From: an uncultured Pelagibacteraceae bacterium
GTDB taxonomy: Bacteria; Pseudomonadota; Alphaproteobacteria; Pelagibacterales; Pelagibacteraceae
Reading direction: 5' to 3'
Length of the DNA stretch: 64,000 nt
Assembly: GCA_902597175.1 (NCBI GenBank)
Contig: CACJWN010000005.1
Location: 33,537-97,536, forward strand
Shown here: one piece after another, positions 19,366 to 29,758 of the stretch
How positions within the stretch are numbered: the first letter of the stretch is position 1
Layout: each line of letters begins with the position of its first letter
Program-made: the position numbers and the translations under genes
Notes under the pieces: generated by a model
Told to the model about the DNA's origin: nothing
What the model saw: the letters and a program-made list of their open reading frames with translations, nothing else
Databases searched by the model: none

Positions 19366-21305
19366 GATAAACACTCCTCATAGTTATTGCTTTCATTATT
19401 TGATTCTTGTTTTCCAGAGTAAACATTTTTTGTCACATCTGTTGAAGATCCATTATTTACGTTTTCAGCTCTCTGGATTGATTTAGATCTACAGTAATAA
19501 AGACTTTTCAAACCTTTTTTCCATGCTTGAAAATGAATATCGTGAAGTGCTTTTTTATGTATATCTGCTGGAACAAAAATATTAACCGATTGTGCTTGTG
19601 AAATATGAGGCGTTCTATCTGCGCCTAGTTCAACGATCCATCTTTGGTCGATTTCAAAAGCAGTCTTAAAAGTATCTTTTTCATTTGCAGTTAAAAAATT
19701 TAAATGTGATACAGATCCTTGATTGGTTGTTATTGTTGACCAGACTTCATCCGTATCTTTGTTATATTTCTGCAGTATTTTTTTAAGATATTTATTTCTT
19801 ACGTTAAAAGAGCCTGAAAGTGTTTTATGTGTATAGCTATTGGCAGCAATAGGTTCTATTCCCGGAGAAGATCCTCCACATATGATTGATATAGAAGCTG
19901 TAGGAGCTATTGCGGTTTTATTTGAAAATCTCTCTTTCATTCCATATTCTGCTGCATCTGGGCACGCTCCTCTTTCCTCAGCTAAAGTCTTAGATGCTTC
20001 ATCAACTTTTTCTTGAATGTTTTGGAAAATCTTTTTATTCCAAACTTTACTCATCACAGATCCAAAAGGAATATTTTTTTGTTGAAAATATGAGTGTAGT
20101 CCCATCACTCCTAAACCAACACTTCTTTCTCTCATTGCAGAGTATTTTGCATGAGCAAACTCATCCGGAGCTCTATTTATAAAATCCGTCATCACATTAT
20201 CTAGAAATCTCATAACATCTTCAACAAATTGTGGATCATCTTTCCATTGATCATAAGTGTCTAAATTTAAAGATGATAAACAACAAACAGCTGTTCTTTG
20301 ATTTCCTTCATTGTCTACCCCAGTTGGTAATGTAATTTCACTACAAAGGTTAGAGGTTTTAACTTTTAATCCTGCAAGTTTATGATGTTGAGGAATTTGT
20401 CTATTAACTGTATCAATGTAAACGATATAAGGTTCACCAGTTTCAATTCTCGCAGTTAATAATCTAATCCACAAATTTCTTGCTGATATAGTTTGTTGAA
20501 CAGATCCATCATAAGGACTTCTTAGTGCCCATTGACCACCTGTCTCTACAGCTCTCATAAACTCATCGGTTACTAAAACTCCATGATGTAAATTTAGAGA
20601 TCTTCTGTTAACATCTCCACCAGTCGGTCTTCTCATTTCAATAAATTCCTCAATTTCAGGATGATCAATCTGTAAATAACATGCTGCTGATCCTCTTCTT
20701 AAAGAGCCCTGACTAATTGCTAAAGTTAAAGAGTCCATAACTTTGATAAAAGGAATAATTCCTGAAGTCTTTCCAACTTTTCCAATCTTTTCCCCAATTG
20801 ATCTTAGATTGCCCCAGTAACTTCCTATTCCTCCACCTCTAGCTGCAAGCCAAACGTTTTCTTCCCAAAGATTTGTTATGCCCTCTAGGCTATCACTTGC
20901 CTCATTCAAAAAACATGAAATTGGTAAACCTCTTTCCGTGCCACCATTAGATAAGACAGGTGTGGCTGGCATGAACCAAAGATTGCTAATATAATTATAG
21001 ATTCTTTGCGCATGTAAATTATCATCAGCATATACACTTGCTACTCTAGCAAAGAGATCTTGAAAACTTTCGTTTTGACCTAAATACCTATCAGTTAAAG
21101 TTGCTCTTCCAAAATCGGTTAGATTTTGATCTCTAGAACGATCAATCTTAATTGTTATACCTTTCTCATTTTGAAATAACTCTGTTTCTCCTGATAGGGA
21201 GAATAAATCCGGTTTTTTTGGTCCATTATTTTTTAGACCGTTTTGGTTTTTTTGGCTTATTGAGCCGACAGCTTTCTCTATTGCCAATGATACTGTTTTA
21301 TTCAT
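19356..21305 (-). CDS. nrdA: ribonucleoside-diphosphate reductase class I alpha subunit
   Basis: MPATPVLSNGGTERGLPISCF, NLCSEITLPT, APTASISIICGGSSPGIEP, C-terminal CLSC redox pair. Confidence 0.96.
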   Translation of the reverse strand: MNKTVSLAIEKAVGSISQKNQNGLKNNGPKKPDLFSLSGETELFQNEKGITIKIDRSRDQNLTDFGRATLTDRYLGQNESFQDLFARVASVYADDNLHAQRIYNYISNLWFMPATPVLSNGGTERGLPISCFLNEASDSLEGITNLWEENVWLAARGGGIGSYWGNLRSIGEKIGKVGKTSGIIPFIKVMDSLTLAISQGSLRRGSAACYLQIDHPEIEEFIEMRRPTGGDVNRRSLNLHHGVLVTDEFMRAVETGGQWALRSPYDGSVQQTISARNLWIRLLTARIETGEPYIVYIDTVNRQIPQHHKLAGLKVKTSNLCSEITLPTGVDNEGNQRTAVCCLSSLNLDTYDQWKDDPQFVEDVMRFLDNVMTDFINRAPDEFAHAKYSAMRERSVGLGVMGLHSYFQQKNIPFGSVMSKVWNKKIFQNIQEKVDEASKTLAEERGACPDAAEYGMKERFSNKTAIAPTASISIICGGSSPGIEPIAANSYTHKTLSGSFNVRNKYLKKILQKYNKDTDEVWSTITTNQGSVSHLNFLTANEKDTFKTAFEIDQRWIVELGADRTPHISQAQSVNIFVPADIHKKALHDIHFQAWKKGLKSLYYCRSKSIQRAENVNNGSSTDVTKNVYSGKQESNNESNNYEECLSCQ

Positions 21306-21338
21306 ATTTTCCTTATTTTTACTCGATTTATTAACAAA

Positions 21339-21384
21339 ACAACTACATGTTGTGTTACAGATATGTTAATATACTATATAACAC
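21339..21384. promoter_or_regulatory. candidate NrdR-box pair upstream of nrdA
   Basis: Palindrome acaac-tacat-gttgt (21339-21353; reverse strand acacaacatgtagttg resembles acacwatatatwgtgt) and a weaker atatactatataacac at 21369-21384. Only consensus-level resemblance from memory. Confidence 0.35.
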
Positions 21385-21491
21385 TGAAATCAATAGAACA
21401 TTATAAGAACATTTAATTAATTTTGCAAGTGGAAAGTTTTGTTAATAAACATTTAATAAAAAATGCCTACATTTTTTAGTACTTATAACCA

Positions 21492-22934
21492 ATGAAAATC
21501 AATCCAAACGGTTTTAGAGAATACGATGCACGATGGATCTTTGAAAAAGATATAGATATTGAGGGAATCAATAATTTAGGGAAAGGACTTGGAACTCAAG
21601 TTATAAAACATACTAAAAAAGATAATCCTCGAATAATAGTCGGACATGATTATAGATCATATAGTGAGAAAATTAAAAAAGCTCTTGTTGATGGTTTGAT
21701 ATCAACTGGATGCCATATTCAAGATGTGGGTTTATCTTTGTCTCCAATGGTCTATTTCGCTCAATTTAATTTAAATTCAGATGCTATTGCCATGGTCACC
21801 GCTAGTCATAATGAAAATGGGTGGACTGGCGTAAAAATGGGTATTAAAAAAGGTTTAACTCATGCGCCTGACGAGATGTCTGAGCTAAAAGATTTAACAT
21901 TAAAAAATGAATTCAAAAAAGGCAAAGGTAGTTTAAAAATAATCGAAAATTTTAAAAAAATCTACATCCAGGATTTAATAAATAAAAATAAGATAAATAA
22001 AAAAATAAAAGCAGTTGTTGCTTGTGGTAATGGAACTGCTGGAGTATTTGCTCCAGAAATTTTAAGAGGTATTGGATGTGAAGTAATAGAGTTGGATTGT
22101 GAATTAGACTGGTCTTTCCCAAAGTATAATCCTAATCCAGAGGATTTGAAAATGCTTCATGCTATAGCGGAAGCTGTTAGAAAAAATAATGCTGATATAG
22201 GTTTTGGTTTCGATGGGGATGGAGATAGATGTGGAGTTATAGACGAGCAAGGAAAAGAAATATTTTCTGATAAGATAGGTCTGCTTCTAGCTAGAAATCT
22301 TTCTAACAAACATAAAAACTCTAAATTTATTGTAGATGTGAAGTCAACTGGATTATTTAAAAGTGATAACATTTTAAATAAAAACGGATGTGAAACTATT
22401 TATTGGAAGACAGGTCATTCTCATATCAAGAGAAAAGTAAATGTTGAAAAAGCACTTGCTGGCTTTGAAAAAAGCGGACACTTTTTCTTTAATCAACCCT
22501 TAGGTTTTGGTTATGATGATGGGATTAATTCTGCAATACAAGTTTGTCATCTTTTAATTGATCAAAATAAAAAAATGAGTCAAATTTTAAAAGATCTACC
22601 AGTTACGTACCAAACACCAACTATGGCACCCTACTGTAAAGATGAAGAAAAATACAAAGTTGTCGATGAAGTGGTTCAAGCAATACAAAAATTAAAAGAT
22701 AAAGGCACTAAAATTGATAATCAATCGATTACAGAAATTCTAACTGTAAATGGAGCAAGATTTACCTTGGAGGACGGGTCTTGGGGGTTAGTACGAGCAT
22801 CATCAAATAAGCCTTCATTAGTGGTGGTAACAGAAAGCACTCACTCGGACTCAAGGAAGAAAGAAATATTCAAATTCATTGATGATCTTTTAGAAAAAAC
22901 AGGAAAAATTGGTGAGTACGACCAAAAAATTTAA
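21492..22934 (+). CDS. phosphomannomutase/phosphoglucomutase
   Basis: TASHNENGWTGVKMG catalytic Ser loop, FDGDGDRCGV metal loop, GFEKSGHFFF sugar loop. Confidence 0.92.
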   Translation: MKINPNGFREYDARWIFEKDIDIEGINNLGKGLGTQVIKHTKKDNPRIIVGHDYRSYSEKIKKALVDGLISTGCHIQDVGLSLSPMVYFAQFNLNSDAIAMVTASHNENGWTGVKMGIKKGLTHAPDEMSELKDLTLKNEFKKGKGSLKIIENFKKIYIQDLINKNKINKKIKAVVACGNGTAGVFAPEILRGIGCEVIELDCELDWSFPKYNPNPEDLKMLHAIAEAVRKNNADIGFGFDGDGDRCGVIDEQGKEIFSDKIGLLLARNLSNKHKNSKFIVDVKSTGLFKSDNILNKNGCETIYWKTGHSHIKRKVNVEKALAGFEKSGHFFFNQPLGFGYDDGINSAIQVCHLLIDQNKKMSQILKDLPVTYQTPTMAPYCKDEEKYKVVDEVVQAIQKLKDKGTKIDNQSITEILTVNGARFTLEDGSWGLVRASSNKPSLVVVTESTHSDSRKKEIFKFIDDLLEKTGKIGEYDQKI

Positions 22935-23761
22935 AGCGTAAAATATTCAAATAAGAATCTAGATCCAACGAAAACTAAAAAAATACCAAAATATTTAGTA
23001 AGTTTTCTTTTATCCAATCTATGACTTATTTTTGCACCTATTCTAGCCATAAAAGCTGTTATAGGGAAAAAAATTAAAAAAACAGGAATATTTAAAAAAC
23101 CAATACTTAACGGAACGTTTGCATCTAATAAATGACCTGAAAGCAAAAATCCCATAGCGCCAAATAAAGCAATTATAAATCCAATAGCTGCAGCACTACC
23201 TATAGCTTTATTAATAGGATAACCGAAATATTTTAAGATAGGTACATTCATCACTGCGCCTCCTATTCCCATTGGTGCAGAAACAAATCCACTGACTATG
23301 CCAGCTAGAGTTTTTGCTAACAATCCAATTTTAATATCTAAATTTTCACCTTTTTCTTTTAAGAATAATAAATAAAAAGCTAATCCGTAAACAACAATAG
23401 TAAAATATAAAATTAAAGGTTTAGTGCTTAAATTTGCAGCCAAGATTGTTCCTAAAATTACACCAGTTACAACAGAAAGACCAAACCCTCTAACAACTTT
23501 AAAATCAACGGCTTTATGCTGGTGATGGGTTAAAACTGATACTATAGAAGTTGGTATGATTATGCCAAAAGAAGTGCCTACTGATAGATGCATTACATAA
23601 GAAGGGTCAATCCCTGCTCTTGTAAAAATATAGAATAAAATTGGAACTGTTATAAGCCCTCCACCAATTCCAAAAAGACCTGCAGCAAAACCTGCAGGAA
23701 TGGCAGTAATGATCATGACAAATATTAAGTAAATTATTTCAAATTGCGAAAGTATTAACAA
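22931..23761 (-). CDS. TauE/SafE-family sulfite exporter-like permease
   Basis: GFAAGLFGIGGGLITVPIL and APMGIGGAVMNVPIL repeats. Confidence 0.88.
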   Translation of the reverse strand: MLILSQFEIIYLIFVMIITAIPAGFAAGLFGIGGGLITVPILFYIFTRAGIDPSYVMHLSVGTSFGIIIPTSIVSVLTHHQHKAVDFKVVRGFGLSVVTGVILGTILAANLSTKPLILYFTIVVYGLAFYLLFLKEKGENLDIKIGLLAKTLAGIVSGFVSAPMGIGGAVMNVPILKYFGYPINKAIGSAAAIGFIIALFGAMGFLLSGHLLDANVPLSIGFLNIPVFLIFFPITAFMARIGAKISHRLDKRKLTKYFGIFLVFVGSRFLFEYFTL

Positions 23762-23763
23762 AG

Positions 23764-24747
23764 TTATCTTTCCAGAGATACAATTTTTGTCTTTTTAATT
23801 TGATCCATTAAGTGATTAACTTTTTTAAGATCTGCATCTCTTATACACATATTTTTAGAAAGATATTGCTTCCATACTCTTGATCCATTCTGTCCATGAA
23901 ATAAGCCTACAGTATGTCTCATAATATGATTTAATTGAACACCTTTTGTAGTTTCTTCTTGAATGTATGGAATTAACTTTTCCATTACCTCAGATCTTGT
24001 AGGAATATTATCACTACCAAAAACATCCCTCTCTATCTCTGCTAAAAAGTAAGGAGAATGATAAATTGCTCTACCTATCATTACTCCATCAACTCTCTTG
24101 AGGTGATTTTTAATATCTTCTGATGTTTTAATTCCACCATTAATGATAATTTCATCATTTTTGAAAAAATCTTTAAGTTTGTAAACAAAGTCATACTTTA
24201 AAGGTGGAATATTTAAATTTTCTTTTGGAGTTAATTTTTTCAAAAGTGCTTTCCTTGCATGAATAATGAATTTTTGTGAACCAGCATCTTTTGTTATTTG
24301 AATAAATGACTTTAAAAATTCAAAATCTTCAACATCATTATAACCAATTCTTGTTTTTATAGTGATTGGTAATTTAGTTGCTTTAGCCATTGACTCTATA
24401 CATCTTGCTACTAATTTAGGTTCTTGCATCAGGCACGCACCGAATTTATTTTTTTGAACTTTTTTACTAGGGCAACCTAAATTTAAATTTATTTCTTTGT
24501 AACCATATTGCTCAGAAATTCTACAAGCCTCAGCAAGTTCTGACTCGTTTGAACCTCCAACTTGTAAAGTCACTGGATTTTGAATTTTTTTAAACGATAG
24601 AAGTTTTTCCCTATCACCTCTTATGATTGCATTAGCTACAATCATCTCTGTATATAAATGAACATTTTTACTTATAAGACTTAAAAAATAAATTTCGTGC
24701 CTATCAGTGCAATCCATCATGGGCGCAACTGAAACAGTTTTTTTCAT
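23764..24747 (-). CDS. dusA: tRNA-dihydrouridine synthase (DusA-like)
   Basis: VAPMMDCTDRH, NLNLGCPSKKVQKNKFGACLM, and VDGVMIGRAIYHSPY motifs. Confidence 0.9.
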   Translation of the reverse strand: MKKTVSVAPMMDCTDRHEIYFLSLISKNVHLYTEMIVANAIIRGDREKLLSFKKIQNPVTLQVGGSNESELAEACRISEQYGYKEINLNLGCPSKKVQKNKFGACLMQEPKLVARCIESMAKATKLPITIKTRIGYNDVEDFEFLKSFIQITKDAGSQKFIIHARKALLKKLTPKENLNIPPLKYDFVYKLKDFFKNDEIIINGGIKTSEDIKNHLKRVDGVMIGRAIYHSPYFLAEIERDVFGSDNIPTRSEVMEKLIPYIQEETTKGVQLNHIMRHTVGLFHGQNGSRVWKQYLSKNMCIRDADLKKVNHLMDQIKKTKIVSLER

Positions 24748-24753
24748 GATATG

Positions 24754-25278
24754 TTATGATTTGTTTTCTTCTTCTGTAGCCTCTTCACTTAATTCTAGAG
24801 GCTCTTCTTCTTTATCTAAATTTTCTTCTTTTATTTCTGGCTGTTCTGCTTTTAGTTCTGATAGCGCTTCGTCAGCTAAGCTAGGTTTTTTAACTTCTGG
24901 AATTCTTCTCGTTCTTTTTGAAGGTAATATTGCAACTCCGCTTTTAGATACCTGACCTTTGTAAAGATTCTCAAAGTCATCGTTGGTTTCCTCTTCAATT
25001 TCCTCCTGCTCCTCTGATTCGTCTGGTTCTTTTCTTAATCTTTTAATGGCACTAGCTTCAACCTCATTAACATCAATCTTGCCATCTCCAATTTCTCTTA
25101 ATGATATAATTGTTCGTTTGTCATTATCTTCCTCTACAAGCATTGGTGCTCCGGCGTTCAGTTGAACAGTTCTCTCTTTTGCTAGTAAGACTAGATCGTA
25201 TTGGTTATCAACTTTTTCTAAACAATCTTCTACGGTAATTCTTGCCATGATGGAGAGTGTATATTGAAATAATCTCAA
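24754..25278 (-). CDS. rpoZ: RNA polymerase omega subunit with long acidic C-terminal extension
   Basis: MARITVEDCLEKVDNQYDLVLLAKERTVQL omega N-terminus (true start probably internal MAR), then ~90 residues rich in E/K. Confidence 0.88.
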   Translation of the reverse strand: MRLFQYTLSIMARITVEDCLEKVDNQYDLVLLAKERTVQLNAGAPMLVEEDNDKRTIISLREIGDGKIDVNEVEASAIKRLRKEPDESEEQEEIEEETNDDFENLYKGQVSKSGVAILPSKRTRRIPEVKKPSLADEALSELKAEQPEIKEENLDKEEEPLELSEEATEEENKS

Positions 25279-25282
25279 TAAA

Positions 25283-26500
25283 TCAATTATTTTTTAGTAT
25301 GACAGGTTCTAATGTGTTTCTAATTGAAAACAAAAGAGATAGTGAAGCAACAATATAAATACCGGCAATTAGTGCAATATTTTCAATATCATAACCACTA
25401 TCAATCAATACTCCAAAAACTGCGGTACCAAAAGCGGTTGAAAATACCATCAGTGCAGTTGTTAAAGCTTTAATTGAACCAATATATTTTACTCCATAAA
25501 TTTCAGCCCAAGTTGAAGAGCCTAATACGTTAGCTAGTCCATTGGATACACCTATTAAACCTAAAAAAATAAATGCAGAAATTTCTTGTTCATAATAAAA
25601 CAAAACTAACATTGCAAAAAGTAAAGGAATATTCATAAGTGGAATTAATTTTCTACTTGTAAATTTATCAACTAAAAAACCAGAAAAAAATAATGTTATA
25701 ATTGAAGTAATCGAATAAACCATAAAAGCTTTTGGAATTGTATAGATGCTCCACATTTTAGACTCTGTAATAAAAGATTGGTAAACAAATACACCAGTAG
25801 CTACCCAAGGCATTGCAAGCATGTTTAGTGAAACTATATAAAATCTAAAGTCTTTAATAACTTCTATCCTTCGCCAACTTTTAATTTTTAAATTTATTTT
25901 TGGATTTTGATCTTTTTCTCTAGACTCAAGTTTGACGCTTCTAATGGTATTAAATATTACAATTGGTAGAAATAAGATAATTATTACTGCAATACCCTGC
26001 CAAACAGTTCTCCAAGAGTAAATCACAAAAAAATAAGTAACAAAAACTGGCAAAATAAATTCTGCTGAAGACAAACCAAACCAAATTGTGCTTAAAGCTT
26101 TGCCTCTTGATTTTTCAAAAAATCTTGAAATAGTAGTTGTAGAGGTATGGCTCATTAAGCCTTGACCAGAAAATCTCATCAAAAAAATACCAATAGCTAA
26201 AAGGAATATGTTATTTATAAAAGAAAAAAAAAGTGATGACAAAAATAATAATATTATGACAAAAAATGAGTAATAAAAAATTTGATACTCATCAATTTTT
26301 TTTCCTACCCATATTAATAAAATGCTAGAAAAAATTGTTGCCATTGCATAAATATTTCCAAATTGCCCGTGGGTTATACCTAACTCATTTCTAATTGGTG
26401 CATTAAACAAACCTAAAAAAAAGCTCTGTCCAAAACTTGAAAAAAATGTAAAGATAAAACCAAATATTATAATTTTTTTATTAATCGAAATTTTAATCAT
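25283..26500 (-). CDS. MFS transporter
   Basis: ~12 hydrophobic segments, MFS-like organisation. Confidence 0.8.
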   Translation of the reverse strand: MIKISINKKIIIFGFIFTFFSSFGQSFFLGLFNAPIRNELGITHGQFGNIYAMATIFSSILLIWVGKKIDEYQIFYYSFFVIILLFLSSLFFSFINNIFLLAIGIFLMRFSGQGLMSHTSTTTISRFFEKSRGKALSTIWFGLSSAEFILPVFVTYFFVIYSWRTVWQGIAVIIILFLPIVIFNTIRSVKLESREKDQNPKINLKIKSWRRIEVIKDFRFYIVSLNMLAMPWVATGVFVYQSFITESKMWSIYTIPKAFMVYSITSIITLFFSGFLVDKFTSRKLIPLMNIPLLFAMLVLFYYEQEISAFIFLGLIGVSNGLANVLGSSTWAEIYGVKYIGSIKALTTALMVFSTAFGTAVFGVLIDSGYDIENIALIAGIYIVASLSLLFSIRNTLEPVILKNN

Positions 26501-26582
26501 TAATGATTTTAGTAAACTTTTATTTTTAAATAATGAATTATATTAAGCATAAATATAGATCAATTTAATTTTAGATTTTAAT

Positions 26583-27728
26583 ATGGATGGTCCTCTTAAA
26601 AATATACTTGTTCTTGATTTAACTAGGGTTTTAGTTGGTCCATATTGTACAATGATATTATCAGATTTAGGTGCAAGAGTAATCAAAGTAGAGTCTCCCA
26701 ATGGAGGAGATGACTCTAGAAAGTTCGGACCTTTTATAAAAGAAAATTCTGCATATTTTATGTCTCTTAATAGAGGAAAAGAAAGTATCGCTTTAAACTT
26801 AAAAAACTCAGAGGATAAGAAAATATTTTTGAATATTCTTAATAAAACAGATGTTCTTGTTGAAAATTTTAAACCTGGAACTTTAGAAAAATGGGGATTG
26901 GGCTGGAAAGATTTATGTGACAAATTTCCAAAACTGATTTATGCATCCGCATCAGGATTTGGACAAACAGGACCACTTAAAGAATTACCAGCTTACGATA
27001 TGGTTGTTCAAGGAATGGGAGGGTTGATGAGTGTCACTGGTCATCCTCAGACTGAGCCAACAAGAGTAGGAACTTCTATTGGTGATATTACTGCTGCTTT
27101 GTTTACCACTATCGGAATAAATTCAGCATTATATGATAGAGAAAAAACTGGAAAAGGAATGTTTATTGATGTTTCGATGTTGGATTGTCAGATAGCCATT
27201 TTAGAAAACGCTATTGCGAGGTATTTATCAAAAAATGAAATCCCTCAGCCCATGGGTTCTAGACATCCCTCTATTGCGCCATTTGAAGCATTTAAAACTA
27301 AAGATAGTTATATAATTATTGCTGCTGGTAACGATAAATTATTTAAAAAATTATGTAATGCACTCGACATGAAAGCAGAGTTTAATAATGAAAAATTTAA
27401 AACTAATGCGCTTAGATGCAAAAATATGGATGAATTAAAACTAATTATAGAAAAAAAATTAAAAGTTTTAAATACTAAAGACTGGACTCAAAAATTAGAA
27501 AAAGATAAAATTCCATGTGGTCCAATTTTCAATATTAAAGATGCTGTTGAAAATCCACAAATAAAAGCTCGAAATATGATAATTAATACATTTCATAAAG
27601 TGGCTGGAGATTTCAAAGCAGCAGGAAACCCTATTAAAATGTCCAGTTACGCAGACAGTTTAAAAAGAGGAGATGTGCCTGATTTAGATGAGAATAGAGA
27701 AAAAATAATTAAGGAGTTTTGTAATTAA
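26583..27728 (+). CDS. CaiB/BaiF family (family III) CoA-transferase
   Basis: VLDLTRVLVGPYCTMILSDLGARVIKVESPNGGDDSR and NFKPGTLEKWGLG motifs. Confidence 0.92.
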   Translation: MDGPLKNILVLDLTRVLVGPYCTMILSDLGARVIKVESPNGGDDSRKFGPFIKENSAYFMSLNRGKESIALNLKNSEDKKIFLNILNKTDVLVENFKPGTLEKWGLGWKDLCDKFPKLIYASASGFGQTGPLKELPAYDMVVQGMGGLMSVTGHPQTEPTRVGTSIGDITAALFTTIGINSALYDREKTGKGMFIDVSMLDCQIAILENAIARYLSKNEIPQPMGSRHPSIAPFEAFKTKDSYIIIAAGNDKLFKKLCNALDMKAEFNNEKFKTNALRCKNMDELKLIIEKKLKVLNTKDWTQKLEKDKIPCGPIFNIKDAVENPQIKARNMIINTFHKVAGDFKAAGNPIKMSSYADSLKRGDVPDLDENREKIIKEFCN

Positions 27729-27730
27729 TT

Positions 27731-28600
27731 ATGAGTTGCAAAGTTGCGTTTATAGGTTTGGGTGTCATGGGTTATCCAATGGCAGGTTACATTTCAAAAG
27801 CGGGTCACGATGTGACTGTTTATAATCGAACAAAAGCAAAAGCAGAAAAATGGATTAAAGAATATAAAGGTAAAACTGCAGACACTCCAATGAATGCAGC
27901 TAAAGACTGTGATTTTATTTTCACATGTGTTGGCAACGACAATGATTTAAGAGAGGTAACTCTAGGTGATAAAGGTTTATTTAAAACTGCAAAAAAAGGT
28001 TCAATCTATGTTGATAACACTACTGCCTCAGCAAATATTGCACGAGAACTATATAAAGAAGCAAAGTCAAAGGGTTTTGATTTCCTAGACGCACCAATTT
28101 CAGGCGGTCAAGCGGGAGCTGAAGGTGGAATTTTAACCGTAATGGTTGGAGGAGATGAAGCTCCATATAAAAAAGCTGAGCCAGTAATTGATTGTTACAG
28201 TAAAAAGATAAAATTACTTGGTCCCTCTGGAAGTGGTCAGTTAACTAAGATGGTAAATCAAATTTGTATCGCTGGCTTAGTGCAAGGTTTATCAGAAGCA
28301 ATTAATTTTGGCATGAATGCAGGATTAAATATGCATGATGTTATTGAGGTAATTTCAAAAGGTGCAGCACAATCATGGCAAATGGAAAATAGACACAAAA
28401 CAATGATTGAAGATAAATTTGATTATGGTTTTGCTGTTGATTGGATGAGAAAAGATTTAAAAATAGCTATGGATGAAGCAAAGAAAAATAACTCTCCCCT
28501 ACCAATCACAAAAATAATCGATGAATATTATGCTGAAGTCCAAAAAATGGGTGGTCAAAGATGGGATACTTCAAGTTTAATCAAAAGATTTAGAAAATAA
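27731..28600 (+). CDS. 3-hydroxyisobutyrate dehydrogenase-like NAD(P) oxidoreductase
   Basis: FIGLGVMGYPMAGYISKAGHDVTVYNRT, DAPISGGQAGAEGGILTVMVGG. Confidence 0.92.
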   Translation: MSCKVAFIGLGVMGYPMAGYISKAGHDVTVYNRTKAKAEKWIKEYKGKTADTPMNAAKDCDFIFTCVGNDNDLREVTLGDKGLFKTAKKGSIYVDNTTASANIARELYKEAKSKGFDFLDAPISGGQAGAEGGILTVMVGGDEAPYKKAEPVIDCYSKKIKLLGPSGSGQLTKMVNQICIAGLVQGLSEAINFGMNAGLNMHDVIEVISKGAAQSWQMENRHKTMIEDKFDYGFAVDWMRKDLKIAMDEAKKNNSPLPITKIIDEYYAEVQKMGGQRWDTSSLIKRFRK

Positions 28601-28603
28601 ATC

Positions 28604-29212
28604 GTGTCAGAAACAGTAAGTTACTACGAAAATTCAGAAGAAATCGAAAAAAAAATTTGGGATTTATTATCAAAAGCTGTCAAAGATAGATCTTCTGAAT
28701 TCAGAACTCCAGTTTTTATTTGTGGAAATGATAAAGATCTTGATGGAAGAGTCGTTGTTCTCAGAAAGGCAGATCAGCAAAATAATTTAATTCAGTACCA
28801 TAGCGATATTAGATCTTCAAAAATTGAGAAAATAAAAAAAAATCCTAAATGCTCAATTTTATTTTATGGTAAAGAGGAAAAAATACAGCTCAGAATTAAG
28901 GCTGAGAGCGAAGTAAATTACAACAATGATGTTACAAAAGAGTCTTGGGAAAAAACTGGCCATATCAGTAGAAAATGTTACTTGGTTACTAATGGACCTG
29001 GGACAGAATCTGAAAAACCAACCTCAGGTTTGGATAATAAGTTTGATAATTTTGATTTTACTAAAGAAGAAAGTGAAGAGGGCTATAAAAACTTTTGTGT
29101 AATAAAATGTAAAATTCAAAGTATTGAGTGGCTTTATTTAGCAGCCAAAGGTCATCGAAGAGCTCTTATTGATCTTAGAGGTTCTAAAAAATTTACCTGG
29201 TTAGTCCCTTAA
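28604..29212 (+). CDS. pyridoxamine 5'-phosphate oxidase-like flavin-binding protein
   Basis: RVVVLRKAD...YHSDIRSSKIEKIKKNPKCSILFY split-barrel pattern; GTG start. Confidence 0.72.
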   Translation: MSETVSYYENSEEIEKKIWDLLSKAVKDRSSEFRTPVFICGNDKDLDGRVVVLRKADQQNNLIQYHSDIRSSKIEKIKKNPKCSILFYGKEEKIQLRIKAESEVNYNNDVTKESWEKTGHISRKCYLVTNGPGTESEKPTSGLDNKFDNFDFTKEESEEGYKNFCVIKCKIQSIEWLYLAAKGHRRALIDLRGSKKFTWLVP

Positions 29213-29213
29213 T

Positions 29214-29717
29214 CTATTTTTTATATTTTTTAATATTTTCAACGTAGTCTCTTGCGTTTTCTTGAATATGTTTTATTTCTTCTTCTGTAACTTGTCTCAC
29301 TACTTTACCGGGACTTCCTAAAACTAGAGATCTATCCGGAATAACTTTATTTTCTGTAACCAATGAATTTGCTCCAATGATACAATTTTTTCCAATCCTA
29401 GCTTTGTTTAAAATAGTTGAACCTATTCCTATGATGCAATCATCTGAAATTTCACATCCATGAAGCATTACCATATGACCTACCGTAACACCCTTGCCTA
29501 TTATTGTTGGACAACCTGGATCTGTGTGTATTACGCTACCATCTTGAATGTTTGAACCTTCACCAATAATAATTGGTTCTAAATCACCTCTTAAAGTTGC
29601 ATTAAACCAAATATTAGAATTCTTTTTTAATTCAACTCTGCCGATGATAACTGCATTAGAAGCTATCCAGCTGTTTGGATCAATTTTAGGAGTGTGACCG
29701 TTAACATCGTAAATCAT
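29214..29717 (-). CDS. gamma-carbonic-anhydrase-like hexapeptide protein (YrdA type)
   Basis: ATLRGDLEPIIIGEGSNIQDGSVIHTD, VGHMVMLHGCEI metal-His pattern. Confidence 0.9.
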   Translation of the reverse strand: MIYDVNGHTPKIDPNSWIASNAVIIGRVELKKNSNIWFNATLRGDLEPIIIGEGSNIQDGSVIHTDPGCPTIIGKGVTVGHMVMLHGCEISDDCIIGIGSTILNKARIGKNCIIGANSLVTENKVIPDRSLVLGSPGKVVRQVTEEEIKHIQENARDYVENIKKYKK

Positions 29718-29758
29718 AAATTTGCTGTAATGTATTATTAATTACTTTATAATATATT

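Noticed and set aside
23840-23855. DnaA-like ttatacaca in dusA
   Set aside because: Single degenerate-consensus hit inside conserved coding sequence; several such matches are expected by chance in a 64-kb AT-rich window.
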